A stretch of DNA of 6,857 nt from NAT127 sp041655035 (GCA_041655035.1 JBAZCN010000168.1:1-6857); one strand, 5' to 3'. Shown: positions 1-5,555, numbered from the stretch's first letter. Made by a program: numbers and translations. The notes: generated by a model from the letters alone, not told the origin.

Positions 1-391
<391 letters not shown>

Positions 392-540
392 ATAACAGAA
401 GTGATTGCGTTGCGTGTGACGTGGCGCCGGACGAGTTGCGAGACTCGCTTGTTCAGTACAGTTTCGATGGATCACCACCCAATTTGAATAGGACACGCCA
501 GTGCTGCGGCACGTAAGCGCAGTGTTCGTTCAAGCCAGTT
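392..540 (+). other. 23S-5S internal transcribed spacer
   Basis: This 149-nt spacer between the mature 23S and 5S rRNAs would be removed by RNase processing of the rrn precursor. It contains no tRNA and no credible reading frame. Two small hairpins are visible: CGAGT/ACTCG (432-436 with 443-447) and GTGC/GCAC around a TGCG loop (501-512). They may be processing structures, but nothing in the sequence proves it. Confidence 0.75.
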
Positions 541-660
541 TGCCTGGCGACCATAGAGCATTGGAACCACCTGATCCCATCCCGAACTCAGCAGTGAAAC
601 GATGCATCGCCGATGGTAGTGTGGGGTCTCCCCATGTGAGAGTAGGTCATCGCCAGGCTT
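541..660 (+). rRNA. rrf: 5S ribosomal RNA
   Basis: This is a complete 5S rRNA of about 120 nt. The closing helix forms between TGCCTGGCGA at 541-550 and TCGCCAGGCT ending at 659. Conserved internal segments are present, including CCGAACTCAG near 583, AGTGAAACG near 593, and GATGGTAGTGTGGGGTCTCC at 612-631. The sequence resembles the Pseudomonas-type 5S (GACCATAGAGC and GAGAGTAGGTCATCG) more than the E. coli one. The exact 3' end is uncertain by one or two bases. The terminator that follows shows it is the last gene of the rrn operon. Confidence 0.96.
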
Positions 661-668
661 TAAATAGG

Positions 669-702
669 AAACCCCAGCACCTCAGTGTGCTGGGGTTTTT
701 TT
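669..702 (+). terminator. Intrinsic terminator of the rRNA operon
   Basis: A perfect 10-bp GC-rich stem, ACCCCAGCAC (671-680) with GTGCTGGGGT (687-696), has a 6-nt loop and is extended by A-T pairs at its base. A run of seven T residues (696-702) follows. It sits 9 nt after 5S rRNA and is a textbook rho-independent terminator. It should end rrn transcription and insulate birA. Confidence 0.95.
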
Positions 703-760
703 ATGGACCGGAGAGTGCCTCGGTGAGAACAGGGCCAGCACCACCACCTGGTTTGGATGG

Positions 761-803
761 GCCAAAGCATCTTTGGCAACCCCGCTGGCCCGGTTGCGGG
801 GTT
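761..803. other. Two back-to-back hairpins between rrn terminator and birA
   Basis: The first hairpin is a perfect 7-bp stem, GCCAAAG (761-767) with CTTTGGC (771-777), closing a CAT triloop. The second starts at the next base: AACCCCGC (778-785) pairs with GCGGGGTT (796-803) across a 10-nt loop. Only three T residues follow the second stem, so it is at best a weak back-up terminator for rrn read-through. The structures are seen in the sequence; any function is inferred. Confidence 0.5.
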
Positions 804-829
804 TCGATTGCCTTCTGGTGGTTTATGAT
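803..829 (+). promoter_or_regulatory. Possible birA-coaX promoter (weak)
   Basis: A good -10 hexamer, TATGAT, lies at 824-829, about 33 nt before the birA ATG. The region 15-18 nt upstream holds only poor -35 matches (TTCGAT at 803-808, GTTTCG at 801-806). birA must have a start site of its own after the rrn terminator, and this is the best candidate I can see. Support is weak. Confidence 0.3.
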
Positions 830-861
830 GGCGCACTGTTTCAAACGGGGGGCGGAGAATC

Positions 862-1830
862 ATGCGGGAAAAACCACTGATAAGCCTGCTGGCGGACGGC
901 AGGCTCCATTCCGGCGAATGGCTGGGTGAGCAACTTGGTATTTCGCGCACGGCGGTGTGGAAGCAGCTAAACAACCTTGAAGAACTCGGGCTGGATATCG
1001 AATCGGTTCGAGGGCAGGGCTATCGTATCGCCGGAGGCATCGAATTGCTGGATCCGGTTTCGATCCGGCAGCATATCGCTGCCGGCGTGCGGCCGGGGTT
1101 GGGGCGTTTCGATATCCTGGATGAAGTCGCTTCCACCAATGACTGGATAAAGGCGCTCCAGCCCGGTCAGCAATGGCGAGGGGCTGTCTGCCTGGCCGAG
1201 CGGCAGACCAGTGGCCGCGGCCGCCGTGGACGGGCCTGGGTCAGCCCTTTTGGCAGAAATATCTACCTCTCCCTGGGCTGGGAGTTCAGTGGCGGCGCGG
1301 CCTCTCTGGAGGGGCTGAGTCTGGCTGTCGGCGTAGCGGTGTGCCGGGCGCTGGGCGGAAAGGCGCGGCATCCTGAGTTGCAGCTCAAGTGGCCCAACGA
1401 CATTCTTTACCAGGGGCGGAAGCTGGGTGGAGTGTTGGTCGAAATGCAGGGCGATCCCACCGGCAGTTGCCAGATAGTCATCGGGGTGGGGCTGAACCAC
1501 GGCATGGCGGGCCATATCCAGGGTATCGATCAGCAGTGGGCCGATGCCACGGCATTCTCGACCCAGGGTCGCAATGAGCTTGCCGGCCGCCTGATCTCCG
1601 AGTTGCTGTTGATGATCAACGATTTCGGCGCCAATGGTTTCCGCGGCTTTCGCGAAGAGTGGTCGCGCTACGACGCGGCGGTGAACCGGGTGGTTACACT
1701 CAGTACAGTAGCCGCGACCACCGAGGGTGTCTGCCGTGGCATAGCGGAGAACGGCGCCGTCCTGATCGAGACAGAAACAGGTCTGAAACAGTTCAATGGC
1801 GGCGAGATAACTCTCAGGGTCCAGCCATGA
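862..1830 (+). CDS. birA: Bifunctional biotin-protein ligase / biotin operon repressor BirA
   Basis: This 322-residue protein activates biotin with ATP to biotinyl-5'-AMP and transfers it to a lysine of the acetyl-CoA carboxylase carrier protein AccB. When holo-bound it can dimerise and repress biotin-synthesis genes. An N-terminal winged-helix DNA-binding domain (about 1-60) includes LGISRTAVWKQL at 25-36 and RGQGYRI at 50-56, so this is the repressor-type (group II) ligase. The catalytic domain carries STN at 91-93, the adenylate-binding loop GRGRRGRAW at 118-126, and KWPND at 176-180, whose lysine is the catalytic one. The small C-terminal SH3-like domain follows. Length matches E. coli BirA (321). 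The ATG has GGAG 4 nt upstream, a rather short gap. The stop codon overlaps the coaX start (ATGA). No palindromic biotin operator is visible in this window. Confidence 0.96.
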   Translation: MREKPLISLLADGRLHSGEWLGEQLGISRTAVWKQLNNLEELGLDIESVRGQGYRIAGGIELLDPVSIRQHIAAGVRPGLGRFDILDEVASTNDWIKALQPGQQWRGAVCLAERQTSGRGRRGRAWVSPFGRNIYLSLGWEFSGGAASLEGLSLAVGVAVCRALGGKARHPELQLKWPNDILYQGRKLGGVLVEMQGDPTGSCQIVIGVGLNHGMAGHIQGIDQQWADATAFSTQGRNELAGRLISELLLMINDFGANGFRGFREEWSRYDAAVNRVVTLSTVAATTEGVCRGIAENGAVLIETETGLKQFNGGEITLRVQP

Positions 1831-2558
1831 TACTTGACGTCGATGCCGGCAACAGCTACCTGAAGTGGGCCCTGCACGACGGTGATATCCGTCGCGGCAG
1901 GGCATCGGGGCGAGTACCCCGGGGGGGCGCCAGGGAGTGGTTGGCGGGGCTCGACGCCAGGGATCTGCACCGTATCAGGCTTTCGTCGGTGGCGGGGGAT
2001 GTCACCGAGGATTTCTCGAGATGGGCGTTGATGCAGGGCGTCGCGCTGCAGTTGGCTACTGTCGAGGATGGGGTCGGAGGGCTGCGCTGTGGCTACCGAG
2101 AGCCTTCGCGACTAGGCATCGATCGCTGGCTGGCGCTGCTCGCGGCCCGCGACCAGTGCGGCGGAGCCTTTGCTGTGGTCGACGCTGGCACCGCGCTCAC
2201 GGTCGATGTCGTGGATGGTCGCGGGCGCCACCTGGGCGGCTATATTGCGCCTGGGTTGACAATGATGGCTGACAGTCTCGTTGCCAATACCTGGGGGGTT
2301 CGGACTGACGAAGGTGCCCACGCCTCGCTGGCACCAGGAACCTTCACCGCCGAAGCGGTAATGCATGGCTGCCTTGCCAGTGCGGTGGGGTTGGTAGAGG
2401 CGGTGGTCGCACGGCAGGTCGTAGCGGCACTGTTTCTCACCGGGGGAGATGCAGATATCCTGAAAGCCAATATCCTGTCTTCGCAAATGCAGCAGCGCCT
2501 GCGGATCACCGTCGATCGGCACCTGGTGCTGGCCGGATTATCGATTGCGCTGCCCTGA
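1827..2558 (+). CDS. coaX: Type III pantothenate kinase CoaX
   Basis: The 243-residue product phosphorylates pantothenate with ATP to 4'-phosphopantothenate, the first step of coenzyme A synthesis, in the cytoplasm. It belongs to the ASKHA (acetate kinase/Hsp70/actin) fold and is unrelated to E. coli CoaA. Visible motifs are the phosphate-binding DAGNSYLKW at 6-14, the pantothenate-site RLGIDRW at 95-101, DAGTALTVDVVD at 119-130 with catalytic and nucleotide-contacting residues, GGYIAPG at 137-143, and a C-terminal TGGDA. The family is known to need a monovalent cation and to escape CoA feedback inhibition. The chosen start makes a 4-nt ATGA overlap with birA and places AGGGT 6 nt upstream. 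The open frame continues 56 codons further upstream inside birA, but that part is a shadow. Translational coupling with birA is likely. Confidence 0.95.
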   Translation: MILDVDAGNSYLKWALHDGDIRRGRASGRVPRGGAREWLAGLDARDLHRIRLSSVAGDVTEDFSRWALMQGVALQLATVEDGVGGLRCGYREPSRLGIDRWLALLAARDQCGGAFAVVDAGTALTVDVVDGRGRHLGGYIAPGLTMMADSLVANTWGVRTDEGAHASLAPGTFTAEAVMHGCLASAVGLVEAVVARQVVAALFLTGGDADILKANILSSQMQQRLRITVDRHLVLAGLSIALP

Positions 2559-2692
2559 AAAGGAGACAACGCAACCAGGCAAAAGGAGGAGGGAGCCTCT
2601 TTCGGCTGGGAAAGCGATAAAGCCTGGGATAAGGGTTGCTTCCACTGGGTAGTTCACCTAGAATCGCGCCTCTTAAAATAAGTGGTAATGAT
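2559..2692 (+). other. coaX-tRNA intergenic region with two orphan ribosome-binding-like sites
   Basis: This 134-nt stretch has no credible reading frame. Two strong Shine-Dalgarno-like purine runs occur, AAAAGGAGA ending at 2566 and AAAAGGAGGAGGG at 2581-2593, but neither is followed by a start codon at usable distance. In Pseudomonas a small SPOR-domain gene sits at this point, so the first run may be the relic of a lost gene; that is inference. The downstream half carries the tRNA-operon promoter candidate. Confidence 0.45.
2636..2670 (+). promoter_or_regulatory. Promoter of the tRNA-tuf operon with GC-rich discriminator
   Basis: TTGCTT (2636-2641) and TAGAAT (2659-2664) are separated by exactly 17 nt. 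The -10 matches consensus at five of six positions, and the -35 matches TTG only. Immediately after comes CGCGCC (2665-2670), a GC-rich discriminator of the kind that makes stable-RNA promoters sensitive to ppGpp and the stringent response. Predicted initiation near 2671 would leave a leader of about 20 nt before tRNA-Thr. Confidence 0.7.
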
Positions 2693-2768
2693 GCTGGCGT
2701 AGCTCAGTTGGTAGAGCAGCTGACTTGTAATCAGCCGGTCGGGGGTTCGACTCCTCTCGCCAGCTCCA
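2693..2768 (+). tRNA. thrU: tRNA-Thr (anticodon TGT)
   Basis: This 76-nt cloverleaf has acceptor stem GCTGGCG/CGCCAGC, D-stem GCTC/GAGC, and anticodon stem GCTGA/TCAGC. The loop CTTGTAA puts anticodon TGT at 2726-2728, reading ACA and, with modified U34, other ACN codons. The T-loop is TTCGACT, and discriminator T plus encoded CCA end the gene. The T-stem GGGGG/CCTCT contains two G-U pairs, which is slightly weak but normal. It is the first gene of the cluster, equivalent to E. coli thrU. Confidence 0.97.
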
Positions 2769-2795
2769 AACTCTTCGCAACTGCCTGTAAATGTG

Positions 2796-2829
2796 TTGAC
2801 ATTCGCGGGCGGTGCGTAGACAATACGCG
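2796..2829 (+). promoter_or_regulatory. Candidate internal promoter between tRNA-Thr and tRNA-Tyr
   Basis: A perfect -35 consensus TTGACA (2796-2801) is followed after 17 nt by GACAAT (2819-2824), four of six matches to the -10 consensus, and then by GC-rich ACGCGACC. Initiation near 2831 would fall just before tRNA-Tyr (2838). The -10 lies within an inverted repeat, GCGTA (2814-2818) and TACGC (2824-2828). The same inverted repeat could instead be an RNA processing hairpin in the tRNA precursor. Confidence 0.45.
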
Positions 2830-2837
2830 ACCTTTTT

Positions 2838-2921
2838 GGAGGGGTTCCCGAGCGGCCAAAGGGATCAGACTGTAAATCTGACGCGAAAGCTTCGGTGGTT
2901 CGAATCCACCCCCCTCCACCA
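2838..2921 (+). tRNA. tyrU: tRNA-Tyr (anticodon GTA)
   Basis: This is an 84-nt class II tRNA with the long variable arm expected of bacterial tRNA-Tyr. The acceptor is GGAGGGG/CCCCTCC, the anticodon stem TCAGA/TCTGA, and the loop CTGTAAA with anticodon GTA at 2872-2874. The T-arm is GGTGG/CCACC with loop TTCGAAT. Discriminator A and encoded CCA end the gene. It is equivalent to E. coli tyrU by position. Confidence 0.98.
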
Positions 2922-2934
2922 GTTTTAAGCTCTC

Positions 2935-2950
2935 CGGCGCAGCTGCGCCG
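2935..2950. repeat. 16-nt perfect palindrome in the tRNA-Tyr/tRNA-Gly spacer
   Basis: CGGCGCAGCTGCGCCG is self-complementary throughout; as RNA it forms a 6-bp GC stem with an AGCT loop. With a one-base bulge the stem can be lengthened by two further pairs. No T-tract follows (AGGAAAAGG), so it is not an intrinsic terminator. A role as a precursor-processing hairpin is the simplest guess. Confidence 0.6.
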
Positions 2951-2984
2951 AGGAAAAGGTTCACCAGGTGCGTAACAGGGTTTG

Positions 2985-3058
<74 letters not shown>

Positions 3059-3076
3059 GGTGAGCATGAAGGTTTT

Positions 3077-3152
3077 GCTCATATAGCTCAGTTGGTAGAG
3101 CACACCCTTGGTAAGGGTGAGGTCGGCGGTTCAAATCCGCCTATGAGCTCCA
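3077..3152 (+). tRNA. thrT: tRNA-Thr (anticodon GGT)
   Basis: This 76-nt cloverleaf has acceptor GCTCATA/TATGAGC, D-stem GCTC/GAGC, and anticodon stem CACCC/GGGTG. The loop TTGGTAA puts anticodon GGT at 3110-3112, reading ACC and ACU. The T-arm is GGCGG/CCGCC with loop TTCAAAT. Discriminator T and encoded CCA are present. It lies 18 nt after tRNA-Gly and 66 nt before tuf, so it is the last tRNA of the leader portion of the tuf transcript, equivalent to E. coli thrT. Confidence 0.97.
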
Positions 3153-3218
3153 GGTTCGTGGGCGCTAGTGTCCACCGTTTTGTAGTTGAAATCAGGTCCC
3201 AGTTTAGGAGGCTCCCCG

Positions 3219-4412
3219 ATGGCAAAGGAAAAGTTTGAACGCAAGAAGCCCCACGTAAACGTGGGCACGATTGGTCACGTAGACCATGGCAAGACCACCC
3301 TGACGGCAGCCCTGACCCGCGTGTGTGCGGAAACCTGGGGCGGTACCATGGTTGCCTTCGACGGGATCGACAAGGCGCCGGAAGAGCGCGAGCGCGGCAT
3401 CACCATCGCCACCTCGCACGTTGAATACGATTCGCCGAACCGGCACTACGCCCACGTCGACTGCCCTGGCCACGCCGACTACGTAAAGAACATGATCACC
3501 GGCGCCGCCCAGATGGACGGAGCGATCCTGGTGTGTTCTGCCGCCGACGGCCCGATGCCGCAGACCCGCGAGCACATCCTGCTGTCCCGCCAGGTGGGCG
3601 TCCCCTACATCGTCGTGTTCCTCAACAAGGCCGACATGGTGGATGATGCCGAGCTGCTGGAGCTGGTGGAGATGGAAGTGCGCGAGCTGCTCGACCTGTA
3701 CGACTTCCCGGGCGACGATACGCCGATCATCATTGGCTCGGCGCTGATGGCGCTGAACGGTGAGGACGCCAATGAAATGGGCACCAGCGCGGTGCGGAAG
3801 CTGGTTGAGACACTGGACGTGTACATTCCCGAGCCGGAGCGGGCCATCGATCTGCCGTTCCTGATGCCGATCGAGGACGTGTTCTCGATTTCCGGTCGCG
3901 GCACCGTGGTGACTGGTCGGGTCGAGCGCGGCATCGTCAAGGTGGGCGAGTCGGTGGAGATCGTGGGTATCCGCGACACCCAGACGACCACCTGCACCGG
4001 TGTTGAGATGTTCCGCAAGCTGCTGGAAGAAGGCCGTGCTGGCGAGAACGTTGGTGTGCTGCTGCGGGGCACCAAGCGCGACGACGTGGAGCGTGGCCAG
4101 GTGCTGTGCAAGCCGGGCACGATCAAGCCCCACACCAAGTTTGAAGCGGAAGTGTACGTGCTGTCGAAGGATGAAGGTGGTCGCCACACGCCGTTCTTCA
4201 ACGGCTATCGTCCGCAGTTTTACTTCCGGACGACCGACGTGACTGGTTCGTGCGATCTGCCGGAAGGTATCGAGATGGTGATGCCGGGTGACAATGTGCA
4301 GATGACGGTGACGTTGATTGCGCCGATCGCGATGGAAGATGGCCTGCGTTTTGCGATTCGCGAAGGTGGCCGCACTGTCGGCGCCGGCGTGGTAGCCAAA
4401 ATCATCCAGTAA
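3219..4412 (+). CDS. tuf: Translation elongation factor Tu
   Basis: This 397-residue GTPase delivers aminoacyl-tRNA to the ribosomal A site as the EF-Tu/GTP/aa-tRNA complex. All G motifs are present: P-loop GHVDHGKT at 19-26, switch I RGITI at 59-63, DCPGH at 81-85 with the catalytic histidine at 85, NKAD at 136-139, and GSAL at 173-176. Beta-barrel domains II (about 210-300) and III (about 301-397) follow, ending in REGGRTVGAGVVAKIIQ. It is three residues longer than E. coli EF-Tu, from an insertion near 180-190. The start was chosen because AGGAGG lies 7 nt upstream and MAKEKFER is the family N terminus; the frame is open further upstream. Cysteines number six (36, 82, 106, 259, 297, 345), against three in E. 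coli, while the E. coli Cys in NKCD is Ala here. By position it is the tufB copy. Confidence 0.98.
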   Translation: MAKEKFERKKPHVNVGTIGHVDHGKTTLTAALTRVCAETWGGTMVAFDGIDKAPEERERGITIATSHVEYDSPNRHYAHVDCPGHADYVKNMITGAAQMDGAILVCSAADGPMPQTREHILLSRQVGVPYIVVFLNKADMVDDAELLELVEMEVRELLDLYDFPGDDTPIIIGSALMALNGEDANEMGTSAVRKLVETLDVYIPEPERAIDLPFLMPIEDVFSISGRGTVVTGRVERGIVKVGESVEIVGIRDTQTTTCTGVEMFRKLLEEGRAGENVGVLLRGTKRDDVERGQVLCKPGTIKPHTKFEAEVYVLSKDEGGRHTPFFNGYRPQFYFRTTDVTGSCDLPEGIEMVMPGDNVQMTVTLIAPIAMEDGLRFAIREGGRTVGAGVVAKIIQ

Positions 4413-4469
4413 ACAGCAGCTTTGGCGGGGTTCGGGCCGAGACGTTTCCAGCGTCTCGGCTCCGCTGTT
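4412..4469. other. Hairpin in the tuf 3' region, before tRNA-Trp
   Basis: A perfect 9-bp stem, GCCGAGACG (4436-4444) with CGTCTCGGC (4452-4460), has a 7-nt loop. An outer stem, AACAGC (4412-4417) with GCTGTT (4464-4469), can enclose it and starts at the tuf stop codon. No T-tract follows (AGTAAGG), so read-through into tRNA-Trp is expected. It could protect the tuf mRNA 3' end after tRNA-Trp processing; that function is inferred. Confidence 0.6.
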
Positions 4470-4496
4470 AGTAAGGTTGCCCGTGTATAAGATTAC

Positions 4497-4572
4497 AGGC
4501 CAGTAGTTCAATTGGTAGAGCACCGGTCTCCAAAACCGGGGGTTGGGGGTTCGAGTCCCTCCTGGCCTGCCA
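4497..4572 (+). tRNA. trpT: tRNA-Trp (anticodon CCA)
   Basis: This 76-nt cloverleaf has acceptor AGGCCAG/CTGGCCT, D-stem GTTC/GAGC, and anticodon stem CCGGT/ACCGG. The loop CTCCAAA places anticodon CCA at 4530-4532. The T-loop is TTCGAGT. Discriminator G, a known identity element for bacterial TrpRS, precedes the encoded CCA. E. coli lacks a tRNA-Trp at this point, but Pseudomonas and many other gammaproteobacteria have it between tuf and secE. It is probably co-transcribed with tuf or with secE-nusG. Confidence 0.98.
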
Positions 4573-4601
4573 CCTTTAAAAGACCGGAGGTAGATAGGAC
4601 A

Positions 4602-4970
4602 ATGAGTTCTGCAACGGAACAAAACTCTTCTCGTCTCGACGGTCTCAAGTGGATTTCGATTCTTCTGCTGGTAGTCGGGGGAATCTATGCCAACCACTTC
4701 TATTCATCGGAGCCGCTGCTGTTCCGGGCAGGCGGGCTGGTGGTGGTGGCTCTCGTTGCCGGTTTCCTGGCTTTTAGTACCCAAAAGGGCGCTGCGATCT
4801 GGACCCTCCTCAAAGGTGCCCAGACGGAAGCCCGTCGCGTGGTGTGGCCAACCCGGCAGGAGCGGAACCAGACGACGCTGGTGGTCGTCGGGTTCATCCT
4901 GGTAATGGCCTTGATACTGTGGGGGCTTGACAGCCTTTTCGGTTGGATCACTTCAATGATCATTGGGTAG
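4602..4970 (+). CDS. secE: Protein translocase subunit SecE
   Basis: This 122-residue inner-membrane protein clamps SecY in the SecYEG export channel. Three hydrophobic segments are visible, at about 15-33, 42-58 and 92-109, matching the three-helix gammaproteobacterial form (E. coli 127 residues). The essential conserved segment lies before the last helix: EARRVVWPTRQE at 76-87, the amphipathic cytoplasmic helix plus hinge. The start ATG is 11 nt after GGAGG (4586-4590), a little far, but it gives the expected N-terminal length. An upstream extension of the frame would run into tRNA-Trp and is excluded. Its stop codon is contained in the nusG ribosome-binding site (TAGGAG), which suggests coupled expression of the secE-nusG pair. 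Confidence 0.96.
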   Translation: MSSATEQNSSRLDGLKWISILLLVVGGIYANHFYSSEPLLFRAGGLVVVALVAGFLAFSTQKGAAIWTLLKGAQTEARRVVWPTRQERNQTTLVVVGFILVMALILWGLDSLFGWITSMIIG

Positions 4971-4979
4971 GAGTAGCAA

Positions 4980-5513
4980 ATGTCCAAGCGTTGGTATGTC
5001 GTGCACGCTTACTCGGGGTACGAGAAAAAGGTCGCCGCGTCCCTCCGGGACCGTGTTGTCCTGGCGGGTATGGACGACCGTTTTGGCGAAATACTCGTTC
5101 CGACCGAAGAAGTCGTGGAAATGAAGGGCGGCCAGAAGCGCAAAAGCGAGCGCAAATTCTTCCCCGGCTATGTCCTGGTGCAGATGGAACTCGATGACGA
5201 GACCTGGCATCTGGTCAAGGAAACCCCGCGGGTCATGGGTTTCATTGGTGGCAAGGCGGACAAGCCTGCGCCGATCAGCGATAGAGAAGCGGAAATCATC
5301 CTGCAGCGAGTCCAGGATTCGGAAGACAAGCCGAAACCCAAAACGATCTTCGAGCCCGGTGAAGTCATCCGGGTGGTGGATGGGCCGTTCAACGATTTCA
5401 ATGGTGTCGTGGAAGAGGTCAATTACGACAAGAGCCGCCTGCGGGTGGCGGTGTCGATTTTCGGCCGTTCGACGCCGGTGGAGCTCGATTTCACCCAGGT
5501 CGAGAAATCCTGA
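4980..5513 (+). CDS. nusG: Transcription elongation/antitermination factor NusG
   Basis: This 177-residue factor binds the clamp of elongating RNA polymerase and suppresses pausing. Its C-terminal domain contacts Rho or, through S10 (NusE), the leading ribosome. The N-terminal NGN domain (about 1-115) begins KRWYVVHAYSGYEKKV at 3-18 and contains the core motif FFPGYVLVQM at 60-69. A charged, proline-containing linker near 115-122 leads to the KOW domain, FEPGEVIRVVDGPFNDFNG at 124-142, ending FGRSTPVELDFTQVEK at 161-176. Length is within a few residues of E. coli NusG. AGGAG overlaps the secE stop and sits 6 nt before the ATG. A 123-nt leader separates it from rplK. Confidence 0.98.
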   Translation: MSKRWYVVHAYSGYEKKVAASLRDRVVLAGMDDRFGEILVPTEEVVEMKGGQKRKSERKFFPGYVLVQMELDDETWHLVKETPRVMGFIGGKADKPAPISDREAEIILQRVQDSEDKPKPKTIFEPGEVIRVVDGPFNDFNGVVEEVNYDKSRLRVAVSIFGRSTPVELDFTQVEKS

Positions 5514-5533
5514 CGGCACTGGTTTTAAAGACG

Positions 5534-5555
5534 GCTGCCCATCGGCAGCTATTTT
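5534..5555 (+). terminator. Weak hairpin/attenuator after nusG
   Basis: GCTGCC (5534-5539) pairs with GGCAGC (5544-5549) around a CATC loop, followed by TATTTTAG. The stem is short and the T-run is interrupted, so this is at most a partial terminator or attenuator between secE-nusG and rplKA, 20 nt after the nusG stop. Confidence 0.4.

Noticed and set aside
703..861. Biotin operator for BirA autoregulation
   Set aside because: I see no TTGTAAACC/GGTTTACAA-type palindrome upstream of birA or elsewhere in the window.
501..929. An open frame running through 5S rRNA and into birA
   Set aside because: It crosses the 5S gene and the rrn terminator, so it is not a protein gene.
967..1905. A 312-codon open frame on the minus strand across birA
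   Set aside because: It is antisense to birA and shows no recognisable motif, so I treat it as a coding shadow.
3186..3218. tuf start at 3186 (11 extra residues)
   Set aside because: The ATG at 3219 has AGGAGG at ideal spacing and begins with the conserved EF-Tu N terminus.
4463..4496. Promoter for tRNA-Trp using TATAAG at 4486-4491
   Set aside because: There is no acceptable -35, and the -10 is only 5 nt before the tRNA, so transcription would start inside the mature tRNA.
4512..4601. A longer secE starting at 4512
   Set aside because: The extension would be encoded by tRNA-Trp. The ATG at 4602 has a nearby GGAGG and gives the family length.
3204..4697. A 497-codon open frame on the minus strand across tuf
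   Set aside because: It lies antisense to the whole of tuf and tRNA-Trp. Its composition (His, Arg and Val rich, no recognisable domain) is what a GC-rich, codon-biased gene produces on its complement.
5523..5530. A TTTTAAAG -10-like sequence as an rplK promoter
   Set aside because: No -35 hexamer is found 16-18 nt upstream. E. coli has a promoter in this interval, but I cannot support one here.
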